A model generated the notes under the pieces. The model was not told the DNA's origin. It saw only the letters and a program-made list of their open reading frames with translations, and ran no database searches. The position numbers and the translations under genes are program-made. Source: a bacterium (GTDB lineage: Bacteria; UBA9089; CG2-30-40-21; SBAY01). From it: 17,485 nt of DNA. Where the stretch lies: the NCBI GenBank assembly GCA_040757115.1, contig JBFLYA010000073.1, positions 1 to 17,485 of the forward strand, read 5' to 3'. Shown one piece after another: positions 1 to 5,952 of this stretch. Each line of letters starts with the position of its first letter. The first letter of the stretch is position 1.

Positions 1-54
1 CTATGGGACATTATTTGTATTTCTAAGTAAAGTTTTGAATAATAACTGCTATAA
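1..54. repeat. Partial repeat modules at the left edge
   Basis: Positions 1-13 (CTATGGGACATTA) are the reverse complement of part of the GTCCCATAGGGAC hairpin unit at 4245-4273, so the window edge cuts through another copy. Positions 19-54 match, in inverted orientation, the stretch at about 3974-4011 (core AAGTTTTGAMTAATAACTGCTATA). The two modules are near each other in both places, so they may belong to one larger mobile or dispersed repeat. No coding potential is seen. Confidence 0.6.
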
Positions 55-175
55 TTTTACATTTTGATGTTTGATTTTTAATTTATTTTATGGTATTCCA
101 GAAAAGTGGAAGTTAATTTTGCAAAAATCATAAGCCTCGCGCTACAAATCTTTTTATTATTCGTGTTCATTCGTA

Positions 176-232
176 GTTATATATTCCCTCTGTGTTCTCT
201 GTGACTCTGTGGCTATATCCCTGAACGGTTAC
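176..232 (+). repeat. Solo right end of the GTAACCGTTCA element family
   Basis: A run of CTCTGTG-type words (about 188-211) is followed by TGAACGGTTAC at 222-232. This is the same arrangement and 11-bp terminus as the right end of the complete element at 9796-10049. No left end or flanking duplication can be recognised here, so it is read as a degenerate or solo end. The first codons of the chance reading frame that starts at 209 come from this repeat. Confidence 0.5.
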
Positions 233-338
233 CATTTTTTGCTTCGCAACATTTTGCTTACGCAACATACTTTGTATTCTCGCTTTGCTCGAATTCGGAT
301 GTTACCTTCACTTTTGCCCATTATTACATTTATGAGGC

Positions 339-490
339 TTTTTAGTGAATTTAAAAGAGGGAAGGTTTATACTAAAAAATGTACACAATGTGATTATCGA
401 GTTGCCTATGCGGGGATATATACAGAATACCTGGTAAACTATGAAGATTATGAATTTCTTCCTGTAAAAATAAAAAGTCAGGGACAATAA
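339..490 (+). pseudogene. C-terminal remnant of a radical SAM protein
   Basis: The last 50 or so residues of the open frame ending at 490 read like the C-terminal Cys-rich tail of many archaeal and bacterial radical SAM proteins, whose general pattern is C-x2-C-x5-C-x-G-x4-Y-x3-YG-x2-E-x-x-P. Here KKCTQCDYR is followed by AYAGIYTEYL and then by YEFLPVK, so the expected third Cys is a Tyr. The frame upstream of about 339 is repeat-derived sequence with no family likeness, so the N-terminus and the CX3CX2C cluster are missing. It sits 31 bases before a second radical SAM remnant and the ABC transporter operon. The match is by eye only. A genuine short protein cannot be excluded, but the repeat-derived start argues against it. 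Confidence 0.5.
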
Positions 491-494
491 ATTG

Positions 495-523
495 TTGACA
501 ATATTATTAAAAGGGGTTAAAAT
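495..523 (+). promoter_or_regulatory. Possible sigma-70-type promoter
   Basis: TTGACA at 495-500 and TAAAAT at 518-523 are separated by 17 bases. The -10 overlaps the ATG of the radical SAM remnant at 522. If real, transcription would begin near 530, inside the remnant, and would serve the ABC transporter operon rather than the remnant peptide. AT-rich sequence gives such matches by chance, and the AAGGGG at 511-516 also fits a ribosome binding site for the ATG at 522. Confidence 0.35.
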
Positions 524-681
524 GGGAGGAGTCTTAACATTATACTTTTCTTCTAAATGCAATAATAACTGTATCTCTTGTGTAAATGAAGATATACCCT
601 TTGAAATATCTTTATCTAAAATCAAGAAATATATTATGGTATGGAGATAGCGAAATTGAACCTGTAAAGATTAGGAGGTAA
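522..681 (+). pseudogene. Radical SAM gene reduced to its start and its tail
   Basis: From the ATG at 522, with AAGGGG five bases upstream, a 42-residue frame ends at 650. It begins like a radical SAM protein: a beta strand (VLTLYFS) and then KCNNNCISC, the CX3CX2C motif that binds the 4Fe-4S cluster. Around 640 the likeness stops. In the next frame (640-681) the sequence reads YGDSEIEPVKIRR and stop, resembling the conserved C-terminal end of this protein family. The simplest reading is a full-length gene that lost its middle by a frame-shifting internal deletion, leaving the start and the last dozen codons. The AGGAGG at 673-678, inside that tail, is the ribosome binding site of the ABC ATPase, which suggests the original gene was first in the same operon. 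A 42-residue peptide might still be made. Confidence 0.6.
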
Positions 682-688
682 TGAATTA

Positions 689-1711
689 ATGATAGTAGCA
701 AAGGATATTTCTAAGAGTTTTAAAATACCTTTGAAAAAGGAAGGATTATTTGGTGCTATTTTAGGCTTATTCTCCAGAAAATATATTCTTAAGGAAGCAA
801 TAAAATCAATCAGTTTTTCTATAGAGCAGGGTCAGATAGTAGGAATAATAGGACCAAATGGTGCTGGAAAATCAACACTTATTAAAATGTTGTCGGGCAT
901 TTTAATTCCAGATAAAGGTGAGATTAAAAGCATGGGTTTTATTCCCTACAAGGAGAGAAGAAGATATACCCAAAATATTGGTGTAGTCTTTGGACAACGG
1001 AGTCAATTATGGTGGGACCTGCCTGTGTGTGAATCCTACACACTTCTACAGAAAATATACCGTATTGACACTCATACTTTCAATACAAGATTAGAAGAAC
1101 TTTCAGAATTGTTGGAAGTCAAGAAATTACTTTACCAACCGGTAAGAACTCTAAGCCTGGGAGAAAAGATGCGATGCGAAATAATAGCTTCACTCCTCCA
1201 TAAACCCCGGGTGCTATTTTTAGATGAACCTACTATTGGACTGGATATAATAGCTAAAACAAAAATAAGGGATTTTATAAAAGAATGGAATAGAAAAAGC
1301 GATTGTATAGTCATCTTGACTACTCATGACTTATCTGATGTCCAGGATATATGCAGGAGGATAATTATTATTGATGAGGGTAATATTGTCTTTGATGGCA
1401 ATCTGGATACAGTAGTTAAAAGATTTAGTAATTTTAGAAGATTAATTGTAAATTTTTCACAAGATAATGTGAGTATAGAGAAGATATATCAATCCTTTGG
1501 TGGTGATAAAAAAATCTCAATTAAAGAATTAGAAATAACCGAAGAAGATAATAATTTTCTAATTAAATTTTCTGATGCCAATAATTCAATAATCTCATTG
1601 ATAGATAATCTCTTTAACAATTTCTCTGTCTGTGATGTAAAGATTCAACAACCTTCAATTGAAACAGTCATAAGGCTAATATATGAGAAAAAGGTGGATC
1701 TAAATTCATGA
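689..1711 (+). CDS. ABC transporter ATP-binding protein (COG4586-like)
   Basis: This is the cytoplasmic ATPase subunit of an ABC-2 type transporter, powering the two permeases encoded next. The nucleotide-binding domain covers about residues 1-245: Walker A GPNGAGKST (55-63), Q-loop VFGQRSQLWW (100-109), a signature reading LSLGEK (155-160, canonical LSGGQ), Walker B VLFLDE with catalytic E180, D-loop GLD and H-loop H213. Residues 245-340 form the extra C-terminal region common in this subfamily. The family typically pairs with two PF06182 (DUF990) permeases, as seen here. Start: ATG 689 with AGGAGG at 673-678; the ATG at 681 runs into a stop after two codons. The stop overlaps the next start by four bases. 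The substrate is unknown. The radical SAM remnants upstream and the peptidase downstream hint at a peptide, which is inference. Confidence 0.9.
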   Translation: MIVAKDISKSFKIPLKKEGLFGAILGLFSRKYILKEAIKSISFSIEQGQIVGIIGPNGAGKSTLIKMLSGILIPDKGEIKSMGFIPYKERRRYTQNIGVVFGQRSQLWWDLPVCESYTLLQKIYRIDTHTFNTRLEELSELLEVKKLLYQPVRTLSLGEKMRCEIIASLLHKPRVLFLDEPTIGLDIIAKTKIRDFIKEWNRKSDCIVILTTHDLSDVQDICRRIIIIDEGNIVFDGNLDTVVKRFSNFRRLIVNFSQDNVSIEKIYQSFGGDKKISIKELEITEEDNNFLIKFSDANNSIISLIDNLFNNFSVCDVKIQQPSIETVIRLIYEKKVDLNS

Positions 1712-2502
1712 TGGATGTATATGTAGAATTTGCAAAAAAATCTTTTCAAAGACTATTGGCTTACCGGATGAGTATGGTCTTCAGGTTATGTGGTTTTTTG
1801 GTCTCGCTATTCGTAGTTTATTACCTTTGGAAAGCAATATTTACTACTTCTTCTGTTATTGAAGGATATTCATTCAAAATGATGATCACATACTTGATTT
1901 TATCTTTTGCTATTAATGCACTTTATGACTTACCTGCTGAACATGAATTGGCAGATAAGATTATTCAAGGTGAAATAGCAATGGATTTAACTAAACCAAT
2001 TGACCTACAAAGAATATTCTTTGCACAAAGTGTTGGTATAAGCATTAATCAACTAATTACCTATAATATTGCCTTCTTAATTGTTACTGCCTTTCTTTTT
2101 AAAATTGAACCTCCTTGTTCTATGATAGGATTTGTTTTCTTTATTATAAGCCTCCTGGTAGGATTTATAATTATGACCGCCATAGGATTTATAACAGGAA
2201 CTATATGTTTTTGGACAAGGGATGCCTGGGGCATATTTTTTGTAAAGACTGCCCTGCTAATATTCTTCTCTGGAGCTCTTATACCTTTACATTTCCTTCC
2301 CAAATGGTTGGAGAATATAGCTATGATTCTACCATTTCATGGAATTATATATACTCCTATCTCTATATATCTGGGAACAATATCTGATTACGGGGTTATA
2401 AATCTTTTATTAAATCAGACCATTGGTGCTATTTTATTAATTTCCCTTGGTAAAATGCTGTGGTATGTAGGAATAAAAAAGGTTGTTATTCAAGGAGGAT
2501 AA
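1708..2502 (+). CDS. ABC-2 type permease, first subunit (COG4587-like, PF06182)
   Basis: A 264-residue integral membrane protein with six evident hydrophobic stretches, near residues 26-45, 58-75, 116-133, 139-168, 176-197 and 231-255. The region between the second and third, containing DLTKPIDLQRIFFAQ, is typical of the PF06182 permeases, where a 'L-x-KPI/P' loop follows the second helix. With the second permease it should form the channel energised by the upstream ATPase. ATG 1708 overlaps the ATPase stop (ATGA), indicating translational coupling; AGGTGG at 1692-1697 may help initiation. A second ATG follows at 1711 and either could be used. The subunit assignment rests on order and general sequence pattern, so the exchange of COG4587 and COG3694 labels between the two permeases is possible. 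Confidence 0.82.
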   Translation: MMDVYVEFAKKSFQRLLAYRMSMVFRLCGFLVSLFVVYYLWKAIFTTSSVIEGYSFKMMITYLILSFAINALYDLPAEHELADKIIQGEIAMDLTKPIDLQRIFFAQSVGISINQLITYNIAFLIVTAFLFKIEPPCSMIGFVFFIISLLVGFIIMTAIGFITGTICFWTRDAWGIFFVKTALLIFFSGALIPLHFLPKWLENIAMILPFHGIIYTPISIYLGTISDYGVINLLLNQTIGAILLISLGKMLWYVGIKKVVIQGG

Positions 2503-2503
2503 G

Positions 2504-3301
2504 ATGGTTATTTCCCATTATCTAGAGCTATATCTTTGTTTCGTATCTCAACACTTAAAGAAAATATTAGAATATAGGTTAAGCTTTTTTATTGGCATAA
2601 TCCCTTTTATTCTCCTGCAGTTATTGCCAATAATTATTATCTGGGCTATCTTCAAAAAAGTGCCACATATAGCAGGATTTAATTTTAACGAGGTGCTATT
2701 CATTTATGGATTGGGAATTATCTGTTATGCCTTTGGAAGAATGTTATTTTCTAACTTAAACGACTTCGGATATCAATACATTATTAAAGGTGGATTGGAT
2801 ACCGTGTTAATCAAACCCATAAATCCTTTATTTTATATTGTTGCGAGTGATTTTTCAGAAAAAGAAATAGGGGAGTTATTAGTTGGGATAATTTTGATAA
2901 TAAAGTCTATTATTGGTTTAGAGATACATCCTGGTATATTAGAATTTTTTGCCCTTCTTTATTTTCTCATAAATGGAATAATAATCTATGGGTCAATAAA
3001 TTTAATTGCCGTTATTATATGTTTCTGGACAAAAGATCCAAGAGGATTAACCAGTCCAATAATGAGGATTCAAGAATTTTCCCAATATCCAGTAACCATC
3101 TATGGAAAAGCAGTAAGATTTATTATTACATGGATAATCCCTTTTGCATTTATAACCTTTTTCCCTGCAGTTTTTTTTATTCGGAGGGAAGAATTTGGTG
3201 GATACATCCTTTGTCTCCCTTTAATAGGAATAATCTTTCCCCTCATAGCTTATTTATTATGGTTAAAAGGATTATCAAAATATGAAAGTAGCGGAACCTG
3301 A
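2504..3301 (+). CDS. ABC-2 type permease, second subunit (COG3694-like, PF06182)
   Basis: A 265-residue polytopic membrane protein related in layout to the preceding permease: an N-terminal helix after a short cytoplasmic segment, the loop GGLDTVLIKPINPLFYI after the second helix, and about six hydrophobic segments in all. It is expected to pair with the first permease as a heterodimeric channel. I start it at ATG 2504 because AGGAGG at 2493-2498 lies five bases upstream. The frame is open upstream to a TTG at 2483 that would add seven residues but would place the ribosome binding site inside the gene. It begins two bases after the preceding stop. Its last 20 bases overlap the start of the peptidase gene. 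Confidence 0.82.
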   Translation: MVISHYLELYLCFVSQHLKKILEYRLSFFIGIIPFILLQLLPIIIIWAIFKKVPHIAGFNFNEVLFIYGLGIICYAFGRMLFSNLNDFGYQYIIKGGLDTVLIKPINPLFYIVASDFSEKEIGELLVGIILIIKSIIGLEIHPGILEFFALLYFLINGIIIYGSINLIAVIICFWTKDPRGLTSPIMRIQEFSQYPVTIYGKAVRFIITWIIPFAFITFFPAVFFIRREEFGGYILCLPLIGIIFPLIAYLLWLKGLSKYESSGT

Positions 3302-3782
3302 AAAGACTGGTATTTTTAGAATGATAGTAAAAGGAAAAAGCATGGAACCTGCAATTATGGAAAATACTAATGTCATAGTGGAGAAAGCTCATCCTTTTTC
3401 TATTAAAAGAGGCGATGTAGTGGTTTTTAAATGGGGCAAAAAGATAATCATTCATAGAATAATTGGGATTCATAAGATCAACAAAGATTTATTCTTTGTG
3501 GAAAAAGGGGATAATTTACCATTTATAAGTATATTTCCTCAAGAAGCTCTTATTGGAAAAGTTTGTGGAGTAGAAAATAGAGAGGTAATAAATTTATATA
3601 GTAAAAATTTTGTCAATACTTACTTAGTGCTTACATATTTTTTATTTAAAAGTTTCCAAATTATGCAACGATTATCAAATAAAGTAAATAAAAAATTAGG
3701 AGATATCGTTTTTAATGCTTATTTTATTCCGTTTCGCTTTTTTCTATATTTTATAAGTTACATTCAACAGAGGAATTCGTAA
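3282..3782 (+). CDS. S24/S26 family signal-peptidase-like protease
   Basis: A 166-residue protein with signal peptidase I-type boxes. KGKSMEPAI carries the presumed nucleophile Ser20, KRGDVVVFKW follows (43-45 RGD), then IIHRIIGI, where His58 stands in the place of the bacterial general-base Lys, and then KGDN (75-78). The Ser-His arrangement is that of the archaeal/eukaryotic and SipW-like branch. Unlike secretory signal peptidases, there is no N-terminal membrane anchor; the only hydrophobic stretches are C-terminal (about 112-127 and 143-161). The Asp that often follows the GDN box is not obvious. Such compact S24/S26 proteins occur in some RiPP-type clusters, which fits the radical SAM remnants upstream. 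Start: ATG 3282, preceded by AAAAGGA; it overlaps the permease by 20 bases and ends the operon. Confidence 0.7.
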   Translation: MKVAEPEKTGIFRMIVKGKSMEPAIMENTNVIVEKAHPFSIKRGDVVVFKWGKKIIIHRIIGIHKINKDLFFVEKGDNLPFISIFPQEALIGKVCGVENREVINLYSKNFVNTYLVLTYFLFKSFQIMQRLSNKVNKKLGDIVFNAYFIPFRFFLYFISYIQQRNS

Positions 3783-3873
3783 CCTCCTATTTCCCATTAC
3801 ACTAATATAGGAATTAACTTTTTCTAAGTGATAGGAATTTGATAATATGTAAAGACGGGCATCCTTTAATAGA

Positions 3874-3901
3874 TTGACAGGTATGTTATACTGATATAAC
3901 A
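3874..3901 (+). promoter_or_regulatory. Orphan promoter-like site with a palindrome
   Basis: TTGACA at 3874-3879 is followed by TGTTATA-CTGA-TATAACA (3884-3901), a perfect 7-bp inverted repeat. TATAAC inside the right arm could serve as a -10, at a short spacing of 15. A palindrome lying on the -10 is what a repressor operator would look like. No gene follows; dispersed repeats begin about 20 bases downstream. Confidence 0.35.
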
Positions 3902-3923
3902 AAATCTAAAATAAAAGTAACTA

Positions 3924-3960
3924 TTCAGCCACTGATTAACACGGATTAGCACGGATAAAT
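3924..3960 (+). repeat. Dispersed repeat (TTCAGCCACTGATTAACACGG family), copy 1
   Basis: The sequence from TTCAGCCACTGATTAAC through the CACGGAT words recurs at 12904-12937 in the same orientation with a few changes. It is an AT-rich dispersed repeat of unknown function; copy 2 overlaps the end of the Nudix gene. Confidence 0.7.
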
Positions 3961-3973
3961 ACAGAGGTCAGAA

Positions 3974-4011
3974 GATATAGCAGTTATTAGTCAAAACTTT
4001 GCTTAGAATTA
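3974..4011 (-). repeat. Inverted copy of the AAGTTTTGACTAATAACTGCTATA module
   Basis: Read on the minus strand this stretch matches positions 19-54 over most of its length. Shorter relatives of the core lie at 4404-4432 and 4461-4487. It is a dispersed module with no coding potential. Confidence 0.6.
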
Positions 4012-4196
4012 AATACTCGTAACTACTCGTAGTGAATTAACAAGTTATGCACAAACCATTACTACACTATGTCAAATTAGTGCTATAACTCTCTATATTT
4101 TTAGACAATTATGTCCATTTGGCTTGCCTTCTCCCATTTCTTATGATAAAAATGGAAAAAAATAGAATGTGAAAATTCTACCTCATCCTTCATTTA

Positions 4197-4368
4197 ATGT
4201 CCCATCGGGACAACATATCGGTAGAAATAAATATCATCCAAATAATGTCCCATAGGGACAATATATCGGTAAATGGCTTTCCACAAATTTTCTACCAATA
4301 TATCGTTCCTACGGAACTGATTGATTTGTCTATCTATTCCTACCGATATTATGTTCCTAACGGAACGA
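4197..4368. repeat. Two-plus-two inverted array of small hairpins with covarying stems
   Basis: Four units are present. A (4197-4227) and B (4245-4273) read + strand: a 13-base palindrome GTCCC-N3-GGGAC followed by AAYATATCGGTA. C (4290-4318) and D (4337-4368) are the same unit inverted: CTACCRATAT-N-ATCGTTCC or similar, with the palindrome now GTTCC-N3/4-GGAAC. The C-to-T change in the left stem is matched by G-to-A in the right stem, so base pairing is preserved. Together A-B and C-D can also fold on each other as long arms. The spacing is irregular and units alternate orientation, so this is not a CRISPR. The 86-codon open frame across it is a by-product of the repeats. Confidence 0.75.
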
Positions 4369-4403
4369 TTATTCTCATGCCTTATTTATGGGTATTATCC
4401 TAT

Positions 4404-4487
4404 GTAAACTTCCAGTTAATAACCGCTATATCAACCATCAACTATCAACAATACTAATGTGAACTTTTGGTTAATACTTACTATAAT
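4404..4487 (+). repeat. Two short repeats related to the left-edge module
   Basis: GTAAACTTCCAGTTAATAAC continuing into CGCTATATC (4404-4432) and GAACTTTTGGTTAATACTTA continuing into CTATAAT (4461-4487) resemble each other and the module at 30-54. Copies share a pattern of AACTT, then TTAATA, then CTATA about 25 bases in all. The divergence is high, so an ancient tandem duplication is as likely as a mobile family. Confidence 0.4.
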
Positions 4488-4555
4488 ATTGTTATATCTA
4501 CTTAGAGAACGCTCTAATAGTTACCTTTCGACTAACTGTTTTTAAGCCTTTTTAA

Positions 4556-4645
4556 ACACCGAAAAACGCGAAAAACACGAAAAAAAATATTTTTCTCTCT
4601 GCGAACTCTTGCGTCTCTGCGGTAAATTACCACTTGAACGGTTGC
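4556..4645 (+). repeat. Degenerate right end of the GTAACCGTTCA element family
   Basis: An A-rich stretch with ACACCGAAAAACGCG-type words is followed by TCTCTCTGCG and CGTCTCTGCGG words and by TGAACGGTTGC at 4635-4645, one base different from the perfect element terminus TGAACGGTTAC. The order matches the right end of the element at 9796-10049. No left end or target duplication is visible. It ends 20 bases before the stop codon of the minus-strand pseudouridine synthase gene. Confidence 0.5.
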
Positions 4646-4664
4646 CCGATTGACAGGGGAATAC

Positions 4665-5381
4665 TCATAAGCATTTCCCCAATTCTCTCTTAACTATCTC
4701 TGGATTCAAATATACATAGTCTCCTTTTTTTAATTTATCTAATTTAAAAGGGCCAAATTGAATTCTTTTCAGGTTTAAAACACTATGGTTAATCATTTCT
4801 CCCATTCTGCGAATCTGTCGTTTTTTACCTTCTCTAATAGTTATTTTTAGAATAGTATTTTCCTTTAATTTTTTTTCTACAACTACTTGCGCCGGAAGTG
4901 TTTTTTCCACTGAACTCAGCCTGATTCCTTTTCTTAATCGAATTATATCACTTTCTTCAACTCTCCCTTTAAATTTAACTAAATAAGTTTTTGGGATTTT
5001 ATACCTGGGATGAATAAGTTTATTGGCTAACTCACCATCATTAGTTAAAAATAATAATCCTTCAGAATTATAATCAAGTCTGCCAACTGGATAAACTCTT
5101 TCTTTTACTCCTTTTAAAAGCAAAGAGATAGTAGGTCTTCCTTGCGGGTCAAAAAGTGTGGTTACATATCCTTTGGGTTTATTTAAGAGAAGACAAACCT
5201 TTGTCTCTAATTTAATTGGTTTCCCATCAAATTCTACTTTATCGATTTTGGGGTTAATTTTTACCCCCAGTTTTTTGATTAATTGACCATTAACACGGAT
5301 GCGTCCTGATAGGATTAGTTCTTCACAACTTCTTCGAGAACCAAGCCCGGCTCTGGCTAAAATCTTTTGTAGTCTTTCCAT
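4665..5381 (-). CDS. rluB: Pseudouridine synthase of the RsuA/RluB type
   Basis: A 238-residue RNA-modifying enzyme that isomerises a specific uridine in ribosomal RNA to pseudouridine. Residues 1-50 form an S4 RNA-binding domain (RLQKILARAGLGSRRSCEEL). The catalytic domain follows: GRLDYNSEGLLFLTNDGEL with the presumed nucleophile Asp103, a KTYLV strand, and EGKKRQIRRM (184-193), the basic motif of the RsuA/RluB/RluE group. Length and S4 domain suit RluB (23S rRNA) better than RluE, but RsuA (16S rRNA) cannot be excluded. The ATG at 5381 gives the conserved S4 start. No clear Shine-Dalgarno precedes it. The gene is isolated, flanked on both sides by repeat-filled gaps. Confidence 0.88.
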   Translation of the reverse strand: MERLQKILARAGLGSRRSCEELILSGRIRVNGQLIKKLGVKINPKIDKVEFDGKPIKLETKVCLLLNKPKGYVTTLFDPQGRPTISLLLKGVKERVYPVGRLDYNSEGLLFLTNDGELANKLIHPRYKIPKTYLVKFKGRVEESDIIRLRKGIRLSSVEKTLPAQVVVEKKLKENTILKITIREGKKRQIRRMGEMINHSVLNLKRIQFGPFKLDKLKKGDYVYLNPEIVKRELGKCL

Positions 5382-5519
5382 AATTAATAGGTAATCAGTA
5401 AAATCGGGTGGTGTCTGAAAATAACTCTAATAGTGAAATCTATGCAGATTTGGTGTAAAAAAGGATTTCATCCAAAGATCAAAATGCAAAAAGCAAATAT
5501 AAAAATTACATATCAAAAT

Positions 5520-5851
5520 GTAAAATTATCTCTTTCCTTTCAGCGTTAAAATAGAAGTCCTTTTGGGTTGGGACGGTTCACTTTTGTTTGAAAGATTGCA
5601 GTTAGAAAATGAAGTTAAAATTGGAAATTCGAAATTAGAAATTAGGGAAGGAAGTAAAAGCCCAATTTCTAATTTCCAATTTCAACTTTCTGTGAACGCT
5701 TACAAGTGACATTCGAAAGAAATCATAGGAAAAACGATAAAAGGAACCGTCCCGTCCTTTTTGAAATTTGATTTGTAATTTTGCATTTTGCTATTTGCTA
5801 TTTGATATTTATTTGTTGTCTCTCCCAAATCCTATTTTGCAGAACCCTATA
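5520..5851 (-). repeat. Dispersed repeat copy, interrupted by an insertion
   Basis: Two blocks of this region, 5520-5553 and 5761-5851, are the reverse complement of 13058-13091 and 12936-13035. The 34-base block is identical and the larger one nearly so. Weaker likeness continues below 5520: the TTTTGCATTTTG-x-TCTTTGGA word pattern near 5470-5495 (minus strand) recurs at 13165-13188. In the uninterrupted copy the two blocks are 22 bases apart; here they are separated by about 207 bases that include the element at 5565-5753. Confidence 0.8.
5557..5761. mobile_element. MITE-like insertion with GGGACGGTTC inverted ends and 8-bp flanking repeats
   Basis: The 8-bp direct repeat GTCCTTTT lies at 5557-5564 and 5754-5761, bracketing a 189-bp segment. 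The segment has inverted termini GGGACGGTTC (5570-5579) and GAACCGTCCC (5744-5753); the left one is preceded by five extra bases, GGGTT. Inside is a long hairpin, 5611-5647 pairing with 5661-5688, with one bulge of seven or eight bases. TGAACGCTTAC at 5693-5703 is one base off the TGAACGGTTAC terminus of the other element family. There is no coding capacity. Insertion into the dispersed repeat is supported by the uninterrupted copy at 12936-13091, although the bases at the junction do not match it exactly. Confidence 0.6.
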
Positions 5852-5898
5852 CACTATTTTAACCTTTATGCTAGATTAAGACACCATCGTAAATCGTG

Positions 5899-5924
5899 GT
5901 TCGGGGAATCTTTTATTCCCGAAC
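5899..5924. terminator. GC-rich hairpin downstream of the corrinoid operon, possible terminator
   Basis: GTTCGGGGAA (5899-5908) pairs with TTCCCGAAC (5916-5924) with one bulged G and a seven-base loop. It lies 29 bases past the stop codon of the minus-strand SWIM gene. No T-run follows on the minus strand, so it is weak as an intrinsic terminator. The neighbouring CCCGAACCCC words suggest it may be another repeat. Confidence 0.3.
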
Positions 5925-5952
5925 CCCGAACCCCCAATCCCGAATCCCTTTC

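Larger units (their letters stand above)
3783..4196. other. Gene-free stretch with an orphan promoter and repeats
   Basis: I see no convincing gene on either strand. The stretch holds the promoter-like site and palindrome at 3874-3901, a dispersed repeat at 3924-3960 and an inverted copy of the left-edge module at about 3974-4011. No terminator with a strong stem and T-run follows the peptidase gene. Confidence 0.6.

Noticed and set aside
209-338. N-terminal half of the frame ending at 490 as a real protein
   Set aside because: The sequence is derived from repeat ends and low-complexity DNA; only the part from about 339 resembles a protein family.
308-625. Minus-strand frame of 105 codons
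   Set aside because: It is antisense to both radical SAM remnants and resembles no known protein.
2115-2387. Plus-strand frame within the first permease gene
   Set aside because: It is a shadow of the permease frame with no family likeness.
4197-4457. CRISPR array or a small protein gene
   Set aside because: Units are two direct and two inverted, differ in sequence and have irregular spacing; the open frame only reads through the repeats and resembles no protein.
3783-4664. tRNA or other structural RNA gene in the largest gap
   Set aside because: No cloverleaf with a T-loop GGTTCRANYCC box or other known RNA pattern was found; the stretch is explained by repeats.
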